15,524 bases of DNA from the NCBI GenBank assembly GCA_905215115.1, contig CAJMOP010000041.1, forward strand, positions 1-15,524, in the 5' to 3' direction. Below, piece after piece: positions 1 to 6,445 of this stretch. The translations under genes and the position numbers were made by a program. The notes beneath the pieces are model-generated. The model ran no database searches, was not told the origin of the DNA, and was given only the letters and a program-made list of their open reading frames with translations. Position 1 is the stretch's first letter. Every line of letters starts with the position of its first letter. This stretch comes from an uncultured bacterium (lineage in GTDB: Bacteria > Actinomycetota > Coriobacteriia > Coriobacteriales > Coriobacteriaceae).

Positions 1-1266
1 CGCACCAGCCGCAGCAGCATGCTCGGCCGCGGCCTCGTCGCCAAAGTAGCGCAGCATGTATTCGCGCAGGCAGCCGGTGGTATTGCAGTAGCCCTCCATC
101 TGGCTGAGCAGACGATATCGGTTCTGGAGCGCCCACGCGCGCTGCTCGTCGTCGAGCGTCTCGTCGGCCGCATCGCCGCGGTCGATCAAAAAGCGGCGCA
201 TGCGAAAATCGTTGCCGTTCCACAGCAAATGGCAGCCGGCCGGATCGCCATCGCGGCCGGCGCGGCCCGCCTCCTGATAGTAAGCCTCGATGCTCTCGGG
301 CACGTTGTTATGGATGACGTAGCGCACGTTGGGCTTGTCGATACCCATGCCAAAGGCGTTGGTGGCGACCATCACCTGAATGTCGTCGTCGATAAAGGCA
401 CGCTGGCTCTGACGACGGGCGTCGTTGCCCATGCCGGCATGGTAGCGGCCCACGCGAATGCCGCTGGGGCCCAGAGCCTCGGTAAGCTCTCCTGCCAGCG
501 CATCGACGGTCTTGCGGGTCGAGCAATACACGATGCCGCTCTCGCTCGAATGCGCGATCACATAGTCGCGCACCCACGCGGTCTTAGCCTTGTCGCCCAT
601 CTCCTCGCAGCCAAAGTAGAGGTTCTTGCGATCGAAGCCCGTCACCACCGTCGCCGGGTTTTGCAGGCCGAGCATCTGCTGAATGTCCGCACGCACGCGC
701 TCAGTCGCTGTAGCGGTAAAGGCCGCCACGATGGGGCGCTGCGGCAGGGAATCGATAAACTCGCGAATCTGCAGGTAGGCGGGGCGGAAATCCTGACCCC
801 ATTGGCTCACGCAGTGGGCCTCGTCAATGGCCACGAGCGGAACGCCGATGCCGCCTTCGGCCGCAGCTTCCTGCGCAAAGGCCAGAAAACGCGGCTCGAG
901 CAGGCGCTCAGGTGCCACATACATAAGCTGGTAGCGACCCTCGCGCGCCCGCTTGAGCACGGTATTTTGCTGAGCCGGCGTAAGGCTGGAGTTGAGATAG
1001 CTGGGGCGCGCGCCCGCCGCGAGCAGTGCGCGGGTCTGGTCCTCCATAAGCGACAGCAGCGGACTCACCACAAAGGTGATGCCGGGCAGCATGAGCGCAG
1101 GCACCTGGTAGCAAATGGACTTGCCGGCACCTGTGGGCATAACGCCGAGCGCATCGCGGCCGGCAAGGATCGCATCGACCATGCGGTCCTGCCCCGGGCG
1201 AAACGAGGTGTAGCCAAAATAGGCGCTGAGCGTGTCGAGCGCCATCTGCTGCATGCTATCGGTCAT
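1..1266 (-). CDS. recQ: RecQ-family ATP-dependent DNA helicase, C-terminus cut by window edge
   Basis: A 3'-5' superfamily 2 DNA helicase acting in recombination and repair. I translated 422 codons from the ATG at 1266 to the left edge with no stop. Motifs in order: FRPGQ near residues 22-26 (motif 0), Walker A PTGAGKS at 44-50, DEAH at 148-151, the QDFRPAY stretch at 158-164 (aromatic-rich loop region), TATAT at 184-188, and motif VI QEAGRAGRDG at 331-340. A zinc-binding segment then begins, with Cys394 and Cys399 visible. The remaining zinc-site Cys, the winged helix and any HRDC domain would lie beyond the window. The start is supported by AGGA five bases upstream; an in-frame Met at residue 5 is less well placed. 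It lies downstream of, and in the same direction as, the GntR-1 gene, across a 320-bp gap full of palindromes, so independent transcription is likely. Confidence 0.96.
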   Translation of the reverse strand, partial: MTDSMQQMALDTLSAYFGYTSFRPGQDRMVDAILAGRDALGVMPTGAGKSICYQVPALMLPGITFVVSPLLSLMEDQTRALLAAGARPSYLNSSLTPAQQNTVLKRAREGRYQLMYVAPERLLEPRFLAFAQEAAAEGGIGVPLVAIDEAHCVSQWGQDFRPAYLQIREFIDSLPQRPIVAAFTATATERVRADIQQMLGLQNPATVVTGFDRKNLYFGCEEMGDKAKTAWVRDYVIAHSSESGIVYCSTRKTVDALAGELTEALGPSGIRVGRYHAGMGNDARRQSQRAFIDDDIQVMVATNAFGMGIDKPNVRYVIHNNVPESIEAYYQEAGRAGRDGDPAGCHLLWNGNDFRMRRFLIDRGDAADETLDDEQRAWALQNRYRLLSQMEGYCNTTGCLREYMLRYFGDEAAAEHAAAAGA

Positions 1267-1355
1267 GGTTTCCTAACGTCCAAGTCATCTGCCGCCGATT
1301 ATACGCCGCCACGCGGACCGCTGCCGTACGGCTGTCAGCCACGCTCATTCTGCGG

Positions 1356-1413
1356 GTAGTCATTGGGGACGTTCTTGAATGACTAGTCGTTTAAGAACGT
1401 CCCCAATGACTAC
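1356..1413. repeat. Palindromic repeat pair with GGGGACG cores
   Basis: A perfect 21-bp inverted repeat (1356-1376 against 1393-1413) separated by 16 bases that contain the palindrome GACTAGTC. Each arm can also fold locally: TAGTCATT (1357-1364) pairs with AATGACTA (1378-1385), leaving GGGGACGTTCTTG in the loop, and the minus-strand copy folds the same way with one mismatch. Both ends carry GTAG read inward. The layout resembles a head-to-head pair of REP-type elements. No transposase gene is present in the window. Confidence 0.85.
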
Positions 1414-1446
1414 CACGGCAACGCCGATGTTTTGGCGCAGACAGCG

Positions 1447-1556
1447 AAAGCCCGTCAGAGCGAGCAAGGTGCCTTGAAACAAGGCGGCATTGATCTTCTG
1501 ATCATGCCGCCGAAGTTGAAAGGCAGATTGCCGCTCTGGCGAGCTTGCAGCGTCGA
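1447..1556 (-). repeat. Structured 3' element, copy 1 (after GntR-1)
   Basis: The 12 bases at 1450-1461 pair with 1533-1544 (two imperfect positions). Then follow a bulged base, the 4-bp GCAA/TTGC helix (1464-1467 with 1528-1531), a 2x2 internal loop GG/GA, the helix TGCC/GGCA, and an inner hairpin with arms GGCGGCAT and ATGCCGCC (1483-1490, 1504-1511). The motif CAGATTGCC (1524-1532), exactly 12 bases, and then TTGCAGCGTCGA (1545-1556) recur with identical spacing near 14.5 kb. It starts about 30 bases beyond the GntR-1 stop, so it would sit in that gene's 3' UTR. Strand is inferred from the upstream gene. Confidence 0.7.
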
Positions 1557-1587
1557 GCCGTTGCGCGGTTTGGTAAAACCGCGTAAC

Positions 1588-2307
1588 TTACATCACCATG
1601 ACGTAGCGGCTGCCCACGTAGTACTGCTTACCCATCAGGACCGGCTCGCCATTGGGGCCGATAAAGCCGGCGCGCAGGTTGAGCAGCGGGTCGTGCGGGG
1701 CAATGCCCAGCTCGGCGGCCTGTTCGGCGTTGGCGCGAACGGCCTCGACCGTGCGGTAGCCAACCGAGACAATCGGCGTTCCGCTAACACGCTCGACCTC
1801 GGCAAAAATCGACTTGTCCTCAAGATCGGCCGTCAACAGCTCGCGGTATGCATCAAACGGCACAAAGATGTTCTCCTCAAAGATGGGCTCGCCGTCGGCT
1901 GTACGTACGCGCTTGATGTGCAGCAGCAGCGCGTCCTTCTGCAGGCCAAAGAACTCCATCTCGTTTTGACGTGCCGGCACAATCTGGCGATCGATCACAT
2001 GCGCGCCCGCCTTCATGCCGTTATCGGCGCAAAGCTCGGTGAACGTCTGCAGCGTCGAAGCGTGGAACTGGCGGTTGATGTGCGGCGTGGAGACAAAGGT
2101 GCCGCGGCCCTGCTGCTTAACCAGGTAGCCATCGGAGCACAGCTCCTCGACGGCGCGACGCACCGTAATGCGGCTCACCTCATACTGTTCGGCAAGCTCA
2201 AGCTCAGATGGAATGCGCTCCTTTGGTGCATAAACACCTTTCTCAATCGCGTCCTTGATCTCGTCGTAAATCTGCTGGTAAAGCGGTGCATTTTTGGGCG
2301 CTGGCAT
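1588..2307 (-). CDS. GntR/HutC-family transcriptional regulator (GntR-1)
   Basis: A 239-residue repressor-type protein. An N-terminal winged helix-turn-helix spans roughly residues 8-74, with the hallmarks IPSELELAEQYEVSRITVRRA (broken here only by name, residues 32-52) and QGRGTFV at 66-72. A UTRA ligand-binding domain (about 95-235) follows, as in HutC, NagR and FrlR, whose effectors are often sugar phosphates or related metabolites. The ATG at 2307 has only a weak upstream AAGAG. Just upstream is an 18-bp direct repeat that recurs at the EIIAB and EamA promoters, so this protein is my candidate for the PTS-locus repressor with autoregulation. The target assignment is inference. It follows yitT on the same strand after a 104-bp AT-rich gap, so it probably has its own promoter. 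Confidence 0.93.
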   Translation of the reverse strand: MPAPKNAPLYQQIYDEIKDAIEKGVYAPKERIPSELELAEQYEVSRITVRRAVEELCSDGYLVKQQGRGTFVSTPHINRQFHASTLQTFTELCADNGMKAGAHVIDRQIVPARQNEMEFFGLQKDALLLHIKRVRTADGEPIFEENIFVPFDAYRELLTADLEDKSIFAEVERVSGTPIVSVGYRTVEAVRANAEQAAELGIAPHDPLLNLRAGFIGPNGEPVLMGKQYYVGSRYVMVM

Positions 2308-2338
2308 ATCTGATCACTCTTATCAAAATATCGAAATA

Positions 2339-2356
2339 ACTAATACGTATATAACG
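2339..2356 (-). promoter_or_regulatory. Putative operator A upstream of GntR-1
   Basis: Read on the minus strand this is CGTTATATACGTATTAGT, two CGT(T)A-type half sites with a 9-bp period. It ends 32 bases upstream of the GntR-1 start. The same arrangement occurs upstream of EIIAB (8227-8244) and of the EamA gene (9506-9523). The surrounding 104 bp are very AT-rich and probably hold the promoter, but I cannot pick a convincing -35/-10 pair. Confidence 0.6.
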
Positions 2357-2411
2357 TCTTTTTATATGTTACCTTAGTTTGATAAAACGATACACCGCAT
2401 ACAGCAAATCT

Positions 2412-3419
2412 TTACTTGCCGTCGTCCTGCTGCAAGCTTTCCTGATCGTGCAGACGGGCCTGCCTGCTGGCCATGCGCGCGGGCTTGTCGGGATCGGGAA
2501 CGGCCGTGGGCATGGGCTCGTCGACATGGCCGCCCCACCAGCCGCCCACAAAGTTAAGCGTGTGGAACACATTGATCACGGCGCCGGGATCAATGTCGCA
2601 CACCAACTTGATGATGTCCTGGCTCTCGTAGGTCGAGACAACGGTGTGCAGCAGGTACATCTTTTCGCGGCTGTATCCGCCGATGACCTCGGCGCAGCTA
2701 ATGCCGTGCTGAAAATGGTCAACATAGGCGGTCATGACCTCATCTGCCTTGCGCGTCGTGATCTGCAGCGTCACGCGGTCGTAGCGATGATAGAAGCTGT
2801 CGATAGTCTTGGTCGAAATAAACTGGAACACGATGGAGTATGCCGCATTGTCCCAGCCAAACATGAAACCAAAGATCGCCAGGATAAAGCAGTTGAAACC
2901 AAAAATGACGCCCCAGATGGTCTTGCCCGTGTGGTTGGAAACCCACAGCGCGATAAAGTCGGTGCCACCGGTAGATGCGCCGGACTTAAGCGCGATGGCA
3001 GCGCCCAGACCCGAGACCACGCCGCCAAAAATGATGAGCATAATCTTGTCGCCCAAAAACGGGGCGAAGTGAAAGATATTCAGGAACAGCGACGAAAGAA
3101 CGACCTGCATCATCGAGAAGATTACGAAGCGCTTGCTAATGCCACTCCAGCATAGGAGCGCCACGGGGATGTTGAGCGCCAGCATGCCGAGCGAGATGTC
3201 GATGTGAACGCCACCAAGCGAGGTAACGCGATCGAGCAGGACCGCGACGCCGGTGAGACCGCTCGGAAGCAGGTCGGCAGGCTGAATGAACGCCTGGATC
3301 AGGAATGTCTGGAGAACGGCGGAAATCGTGACCGCCACGGCAGTAATGGCGCGGCGGACGATGGTAAGGCGGCCGAGCACGAGCACGCGGTCCGTGAGCT
3401 GATCGATGGCGTTCGCCAC
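2412..3419 (-). CDS. YitT-family integral membrane protein (DUF161 + DUF2179)
   Basis: 335 residues. The N-terminal two thirds contains about five or six hydrophobic segments (roughly 22-45, 52-66, 74-92, 98-117, 125-145, 167-188) and the family signature SGASTGGTDFIA at 146-157. A soluble DUF2179 domain follows (about 215-290), with a charged, likely disordered tail after 300. YitT-family proteins are widespread inner-membrane proteins with no settled biochemical function. The start is GTG at 3419, preceded by AAAGGAG with a 5-base spacer. A TACAAT -10-like hexamer lies at 3465-3470 on the minus strand, about 45 bases upstream, so its own promoter is plausible. It follows the HAD gene and that gene's terminator. 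No obvious terminator follows it before GntR-1. Confidence 0.93.
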   Translation of the reverse strand: MANAIDQLTDRVLVLGRLTIVRRAITAVAVTISAVLQTFLIQAFIQPADLLPSGLTGVAVLLDRVTSLGGVHIDISLGMLALNIPVALLCWSGISKRFVIFSMMQVVLSSLFLNIFHFAPFLGDKIMLIIFGGVVSGLGAAIALKSGASTGGTDFIALWVSNHTGKTIWGVIFGFNCFILAIFGFMFGWDNAAYSIVFQFISTKTIDSFYHRYDRVTLQITTRKADEVMTAYVDHFQHGISCAEVIGGYSREKMYLLHTVVSTYESQDIIKLVCDIDPGAVINVFHTLNFVGGWWGGHVDEPMPTAVPDPDKPARMASRQARLHDQESLQQDDGK

Positions 3420-3542
3420 GTAGGCTCCTTTCGAAGGCAGATATAGTTGTGGGGCATGCCCGCGATTGTAGCATGGAGCGTGCGGGGGCGCTTCAATTCA
3501 CCCTCTCTCGACAACCATCAGAAGGACCGCGTAAAACCGCTC

Positions 3543-3582
3543 AAAAGAAAAACGCCGTGAAGAGAGCGATCCCTTCACAGCG
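3543..3582 (-). terminator. Rho-independent terminator after the HAD gene
   Basis: On the minus strand, CGCTGTGAAG (3573-3582) pairs with CTTCACGGCG (3553-3562) at 9 of 10 positions around a 10-base loop, followed directly by TTTTTCTTTT. It ends the HAD phosphatase transcript about 45 bases beyond the stop codon and separates it from yitT. Confidence 0.85.
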
Positions 3583-3596
3583 AATTCGGCATTTGC

Positions 3597-3639
3597 CCAG
3601 ATAAAACCTGCCAAATTAAACCTGTCCCTAAATGGCAGG
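3597..3639 (-). repeat. 43-bp GGGACAGG hairpin repeat, copy A (contains HAD stop codon)
   Basis: Read on the minus strand this matches 4273-4315 on the plus strand at 38 of 43 positions, so the two copies form inverted repeats around the HAD gene. CCTGCCA pairs with TGGCAGG around a loop holding AGGGACAGG. Its first 12 bases encode the last three residues (Pro-Ala-Ile) and TAG stop of the HAD protein, so the repeat defines that protein's C-terminus. Confidence 0.8.
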
Positions 3640-4257
3640 TAGGATGTCGGTCAGGTTGTCGATGACAACGTCGGCGGCGGACTGATCCAGGTTGACGCCC
3701 TCGTGCGGGCGCAGCGCCAGGACGCGGGCGCCGGAGCGCTTGCCGGCCTCGATGCCCAACGGCGAGTCCTCGATAACCAGGCACTCGGACGGCTCAACAT
3801 CCAGCGCCTCCATGACACGCAGGTAGATCTCGGGGTCGGGCTTAAACGCACTGCACTCGTGACCGCTGATGGTGTAATCCAGCACATCGGCGATACCGGC
3901 GATCTCCACCAGCTCGTCAATCAACTCACGATACGACGAGCTCGCGATTGCACACTTCACGCCGCGCTCGTGCAGCTCGCGCATCACCGGCTCCGTCTGC
4001 TCGTTGAGCAGCTCGGCATACGGAACGGGGTGGTCCGGGCTGTAGACCTGCTTGTACTCCACGCGCAGGCGCTCGCGCAGCTCAATATCGTCGGGAACCA
4101 GCGTCTCCCAAATGGCGGGCTCGTTAGACCCCGAAAGATCGGGGATCTCGTCAAAGTGGAAGCCCTTCTCTTCCATAAATGCCACGCGGCGACGGTTGTA
4201 GAACCACTCGGTATCGACCAGCACGCCGTCCATGTCAAACAGCACTGCCTTGATCAT
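3628..4257 (-). CDS. HAD-superfamily phosphatase, beta-phosphoglucomutase-like subclass
   Basis: 209 residues. All four HAD motifs are visible: the nucleophile and acid pair FDMDG with Asp8 and Asp10; motif II Ser106 in AIASSS; motif III Lys139 in KPDPEIY; and motif IV Glu163-Asp164 in IEDSPLG. A helical cap (about 15-85) between motifs I and II marks subfamily IA. Such enzymes act on small phosphate esters or isomerise sugar phosphates; the substrate cannot be read from the sequence. The start is the ATG at 4257, because the GGGAGGAG at 4264-4271 touches the alternative ATG at 4263 but is 6 bases from 4257. It lies after the PTS-locus terminator and has its own terminator. Inverted 43-bp repeats flank it, one in its leader and one overlapping its stop codon. 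A role in the PTS pathway is possible but not shown. Confidence 0.92.
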   Translation of the reverse strand: MIKAVLFDMDGVLVDTEWFYNRRRVAFMEEKGFHFDEIPDLSGSNEPAIWETLVPDDIELRERLRVEYKQVYSPDHPVPYAELLNEQTEPVMRELHERGVKCAIASSSYRELIDELVEIAGIADVLDYTISGHECSAFKPDPEIYLRVMEALDVEPSECLVIEDSPLGIEAGKRSGARVLALRPHEGVNLDQSAADVVIDNLTDILPAI

Positions 4258-4272
4258 ACGCATCTCCTCCCA

Positions 4273-4315
4273 CCTGCCAAAAAGGGACAGGTTTATTTTG
4301 GTAGGTTTTATCTGG
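4273..4315 (+). repeat. 43-bp GGGACAGG hairpin repeat, copy B (HAD leader)
   Basis: Inverted partner of the repeat at 3597-3639, 38 of 43 positions identical. CCTGCCAAAA (4273-4282) pairs with TTTTGGTAGG (4296-4305), a 10-bp stem with one G-T wobble, around AGGGACAGGTTTA. It lies immediately upstream of the HAD ribosome-binding site, so if transcribed it would form a leader hairpin. Confidence 0.8.
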
Positions 4316-4351
4316 GGTTTTGCGACACGACAGACACACCCTCCCCAGAGC

Positions 4352-4383
4352 AAAAAAGGGGACGGGGCGCAAACCCCATCCCC
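4352..4383 (-). terminator. Rho-independent terminator of the PTS/SIS operon
   Basis: On the minus strand GGGGATGGGG (4374-4383) pairs with CCCCGTCCCC (4358-4367), one G-T wobble, loop of 6, followed by TTTTTT (4352-4357). It is 34 bases past the SIS-1 stop codon and marks the end of the main operon. Confidence 0.92.
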
Positions 4384-4417
4384 TCTCAATCAACCCGTAA
4401 GGTCTACTTACTTGTGA

Positions 4418-5401
4418 TTAGTAGGAAAGCTTCCACATGTAGCGACGCATGGTCAGCGGGTGCTGACGGGCCTCGGCGATCTGGTTGCCGTACTCACGCA
4501 TAACGGCGAGGTGCAGCAGCGGGTTGAAGTAGGTGACGACGCTCGCGGGCACGGCGTCAGCCAGGCCGTAGTCCTTGGAGTCGATCAGAGCGACCTTGGC
4601 GCCCATGCGCTCAAGGAAGGTGAGGGCGCGGGCATCCATCGGACGGGTAGCGCCATCGGACATGAAGAAGACGTAGGGCTTACCCTCGGTGGAAACCTCG
4701 AACGGGCCGTGGAAGTACTCGCCGGTGTTGTAGGCGGCGGCGTCGATCCACTGCATCTCGGTGAACAGGAAGGCGGCGTGAGAATAAGCCATCTTCTCGG
4801 AGGCACCGGAAGCCATGAAGTAGATCATCTTGTCGTCCTTGAAGTCCTCGGCGAACTTCTTGGCGAGCTTCTTGCAGTGCTGAGCGGCGTTCTCGCAGAG
4901 CTCGAAGACGTTGGTGAGGCCGGTGATCATGTCCTCGTAGTGGTCATAGCCCTCGGTCTGCTGAAGGATCTCGACAGCAAGAGCGATGGCGTAGCCGGGC
5001 TTCTCGCACTTGGCAGCGAAGTTGGCGTGGAAGCCGTGAACGATGACGTAGTCAGCGTCGACGGTCAGAGCGGAGCCAGCCTTGTTGGTGAGGGAGACGA
5101 CCGGGCAGTTGTGCTTCTTGGCGGTCTTGTTGGCCTCGACGGTCTCGGGCGTGGAGCCACCGAGGGAGCAGGTGATCACGAAGGTGTGCTCGTTGACCCA
5201 AGAAGGCGTGTCATAGTTGAACTCGTTAGCGGTGAAGATCTGAACGTTCAGCTTGTCCGTGTTGTTGGCCAGGAAGTACTTGGCGGGGTACAGGTCGGAC
5301 ATGGAAGCACCGCAGCCGACGAAGGCGACGCTGTGGATCTCGTGGTTGGACAGGACGTCAGCGACGATCTGCTTAGGGAGGTTAAGGTCGATCTCGTACA
5401 T
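4418..5401 (-). CDS. SIS-domain sugar-amine 6-phosphate deglycase, FrlB/GfrE/GfrF-like (SIS-1)
   Basis: 327 residues with two SIS (sugar isomerase) folds. Sugar-phosphate-binding signatures are GCGAS at 29-33 and the Ser/Thr-rich loop CSLGGSTPET at 78-87. The second half has Glu215 (in FTEMQW) and His231 (in GEYFHGPFE), 16 residues apart, the spacing of the catalytic Glu and His in GlmS and the FraB/FrlB deglycases. The C-terminus RRYMWKLSY resembles that of FrlB and is almost the same as that of SIS-2. Expected reaction: cleavage of an Amadori-type sugar-amine 6-phosphate to hexose 6-phosphate plus amine. The start is the ATG at 5401: AAAGGA directly abuts an upstream in-frame ATG at 5410 but sits 9 bases from 5401. 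It is last in the PTS operon, 197 bp after EIID, and is followed by a strong terminator. AgaS-like or other SIS isomerases are less likely given length and termini. Confidence 0.87.
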   Translation of the reverse strand: MYEIDLNLPKQIVADVLSNHEIHSVAFVGCGASMSDLYPAKYFLANNTDKLNVQIFTANEFNYDTPSWVNEHTFVITCSLGGSTPETVEANKTAKKHNCPVVSLTNKAGSALTVDADYVIVHGFHANFAAKCEKPGYAIALAVEILQQTEGYDHYEDMITGLTNVFELCENAAQHCKKLAKKFAEDFKDDKMIYFMASGASEKMAYSHAAFLFTEMQWIDAAAYNTGEYFHGPFEVSTEGKPYVFFMSDGATRPMDARALTFLERMGAKVALIDSKDYGLADAVPASVVTYFNPLLHLAVMREYGNQIAEARQHPLTMRRYMWKLSY

Positions 5402-5598
5402 CTGACACATTCCTTTCGATTTTTGCGGCGCCACATTGCCGGGCGCTCGCAGGGTTACCGTGGTTTGGGCCGAGTCGCCGGCCCGTTGAGGATGTGACAA
5501 AGAGACTGCCCTTTGTCACGTATAGGGATGGAAGCCTGCCTGGGGTATGGGATGCCAGGCAGGCCCCCGGGGGAAAGCGGTTAGACGCTTGGTCGCGA
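5402..5598 (-). promoter_or_regulatory. Hairpin-rich intercistronic region between EIID and SIS-1
   Basis: In transcription order: the palindrome CCCCCGGGGG (5564-5573); a perfect 10-bp stem GCCTGCCTGG/CCAGGCAGGC (5555-5564 with 5534-5543) around 11 bases; a perfect 9-bp stem GTGACAAAG/CTTTGTCAC (5494-5502 with 5511-5519); and a 5-bp GGGCC/GGCCC stem (5467-5484). None is followed by a good T-run, so full termination is doubtful. Partial termination, RNA processing or protection of the upstream PTS message would fit. No promoter is evident. Confidence 0.6.
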
Positions 5599-6432
5599 CT
5601 AGGCCAGGATGCCGGCCGCGGAGAGGGCGATGCCGCCCACGATGGCGATCACGAGAAGCCAACCGGTGTTGACGTTCTTCTTGATGAGCCAGTACATAAG
5701 GCCGGTGAGGCCAAGGGAGATCATCTGGGGCATCATGCCGTCCAGGATGTCCTGGATCACGACGGTGCCCTCAGCGAACTGCAGCGGGGTGGTGGCGCCG
5801 ATCAGTGTGGCGATCATGCCGCCCACGGACATAAGACCCACGATGCCGCAGACATACATGAGCTTCTCCATGAGGTCGCCGCCCTGAAGCTTGCTCAGGT
5901 ACTCGTGGCCGCCCTGATAGCCCATCTTGGCTGCGAACCAAGTGATCAGCACGGAGGGGACGATGGAGATGAGCATGGCCAGGATCGGGCCCATGATGGA
6001 GCCCTGCTGAGCCAGCTGGACGCCCAGACCAAAGGCGATAACGCGGATGGTGCCTTGGAAGAAGGAGTCACCGATGCCGGAAAGCGGACCCATGAGGGAG
6101 GTCTTGACCGCGTTGATCGAATCGGGGTCGAAGTTCTCGGGATCCTTGGCGTACTCCTCCTCCATGGAGGCGGAGAGGCCCAGGATGAAAGCGCTCGTCT
6201 GCGGGGTGCAGTTGTAGAACGCCATGTGACGATGATAGGCCTCTTTCTTGGCCTCGAGCTGCTTGGGGTCAGACTCGTCGGGGTAGAGGCGGTCGAGCGT
6301 GGGGACCATGCCGTAGAGGAAGCCCATGTTCATCTGACGCTCGTAGTTCCAAGAGGCCTGGATGGCCCAGGAGCGCCAGAAGAACTGGCTGACCTTCTTG
6401 TTCAGGGACACGTCCTTGGTTGCGGTTGCCAT
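5599..6432 (-). CDS. PTS mannose-family EIID component
   Basis: 277 residues. EIID forms, with EIIC, the membrane channel that moves and phosphorylates the sugar. The family hallmarks are the N-terminal FFWRSW and WNYERQMNMGF (about 17-38) and MGPLSGIGDS at 114-123, followed by C-terminal hydrophobic segments (about 130-165, 190-215, 235-275). The ATG at 6432 is chosen over an open frame reaching 6549 because AAGGAGGA lies 7-9 bases upstream and EIIC occupies the region beyond. The EIIC stop TAA overlaps this ribosome-binding site, so the two are probably translationally coupled (13-bp gap). The protein starts directly at the conserved N-terminus and has normal family length. Substrate specificity cannot be read from the sequence; the two SIS enzymes suggest a glycated amine rather than a plain hexose. 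Confidence 0.95.
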   Translation of the reverse strand: MATATKDVSLNKKVSQFFWRSWAIQASWNYERQMNMGFLYGMVPTLDRLYPDESDPKQLEAKKEAYHRHMAFYNCTPQTSAFILGLSASMEEEYAKDPENFDPDSINAVKTSLMGPLSGIGDSFFQGTIRVIAFGLGVQLAQQGSIMGPILAMLISIVPSVLITWFAAKMGYQGGHEYLSKLQGGDLMEKLMYVCGIVGLMSVGGMIATLIGATTPLQFAEGTVVIQDILDGMMPQMISLGLTGLMYWLIKKNVNTGWLLVIAIVGGIALSAAGILA

Positions 6433-6445
6433 AGTGTGTTCCTCC

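Larger units (their letters stand above)
1267..1587. other. 320-bp intergenic region with three palindromic structures, no gene seen
   Basis: No credible coding region. It holds, from left to right: a 58-bp inverted-repeat pair with GGGGACG cores (1356-1413); a long structured element that resembles one 13 kb away (1447-1556); and a 12-bp stem with one mismatch and a 4-base GGTA loop (1560-1571 with 1576-1587) that abuts the GntR-1 stop codon. The last lacks a following T-run on the minus strand, so I do not call it a terminator. The long plus-strand open frame covering this region and the GntR-1 gene is an antisense shadow. Confidence 0.75.

Noticed and set aside
19..1359. 446-codon plus-strand open frame opposite recQ, and similar long plus-strand frames at 1432-2313, 4460-5497, 5494-6513, 12473-13441 and 13457-14395
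   Set aside because: Each lies antisense to a gene with clear family motifs, has no recognisable domain, and is explained by high GC content at codon positions of the real gene.
1356..1413. Insertion sequence or CRISPR interpretation of the GGGGAC repeats
   Set aside because: No transposase, no regular spacer arrangement and no cas gene in the window; the copies are scattered single or paired hairpins.
4258..4389. N-terminal extension of the HAD protein up to 4389
   Set aside because: The extension runs through the 43-bp repeat and the terminator region; a good ribosome-binding site 6 bases before 4257 places the start directly at the conserved MIKAVLFDMDG.
5402..5500. N-terminal extension of SIS-1 up to 5500
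   Set aside because: The extra residues fall in the hairpin region and have no family counterpart; AAAGGA is correctly spaced for the ATG at 5401.
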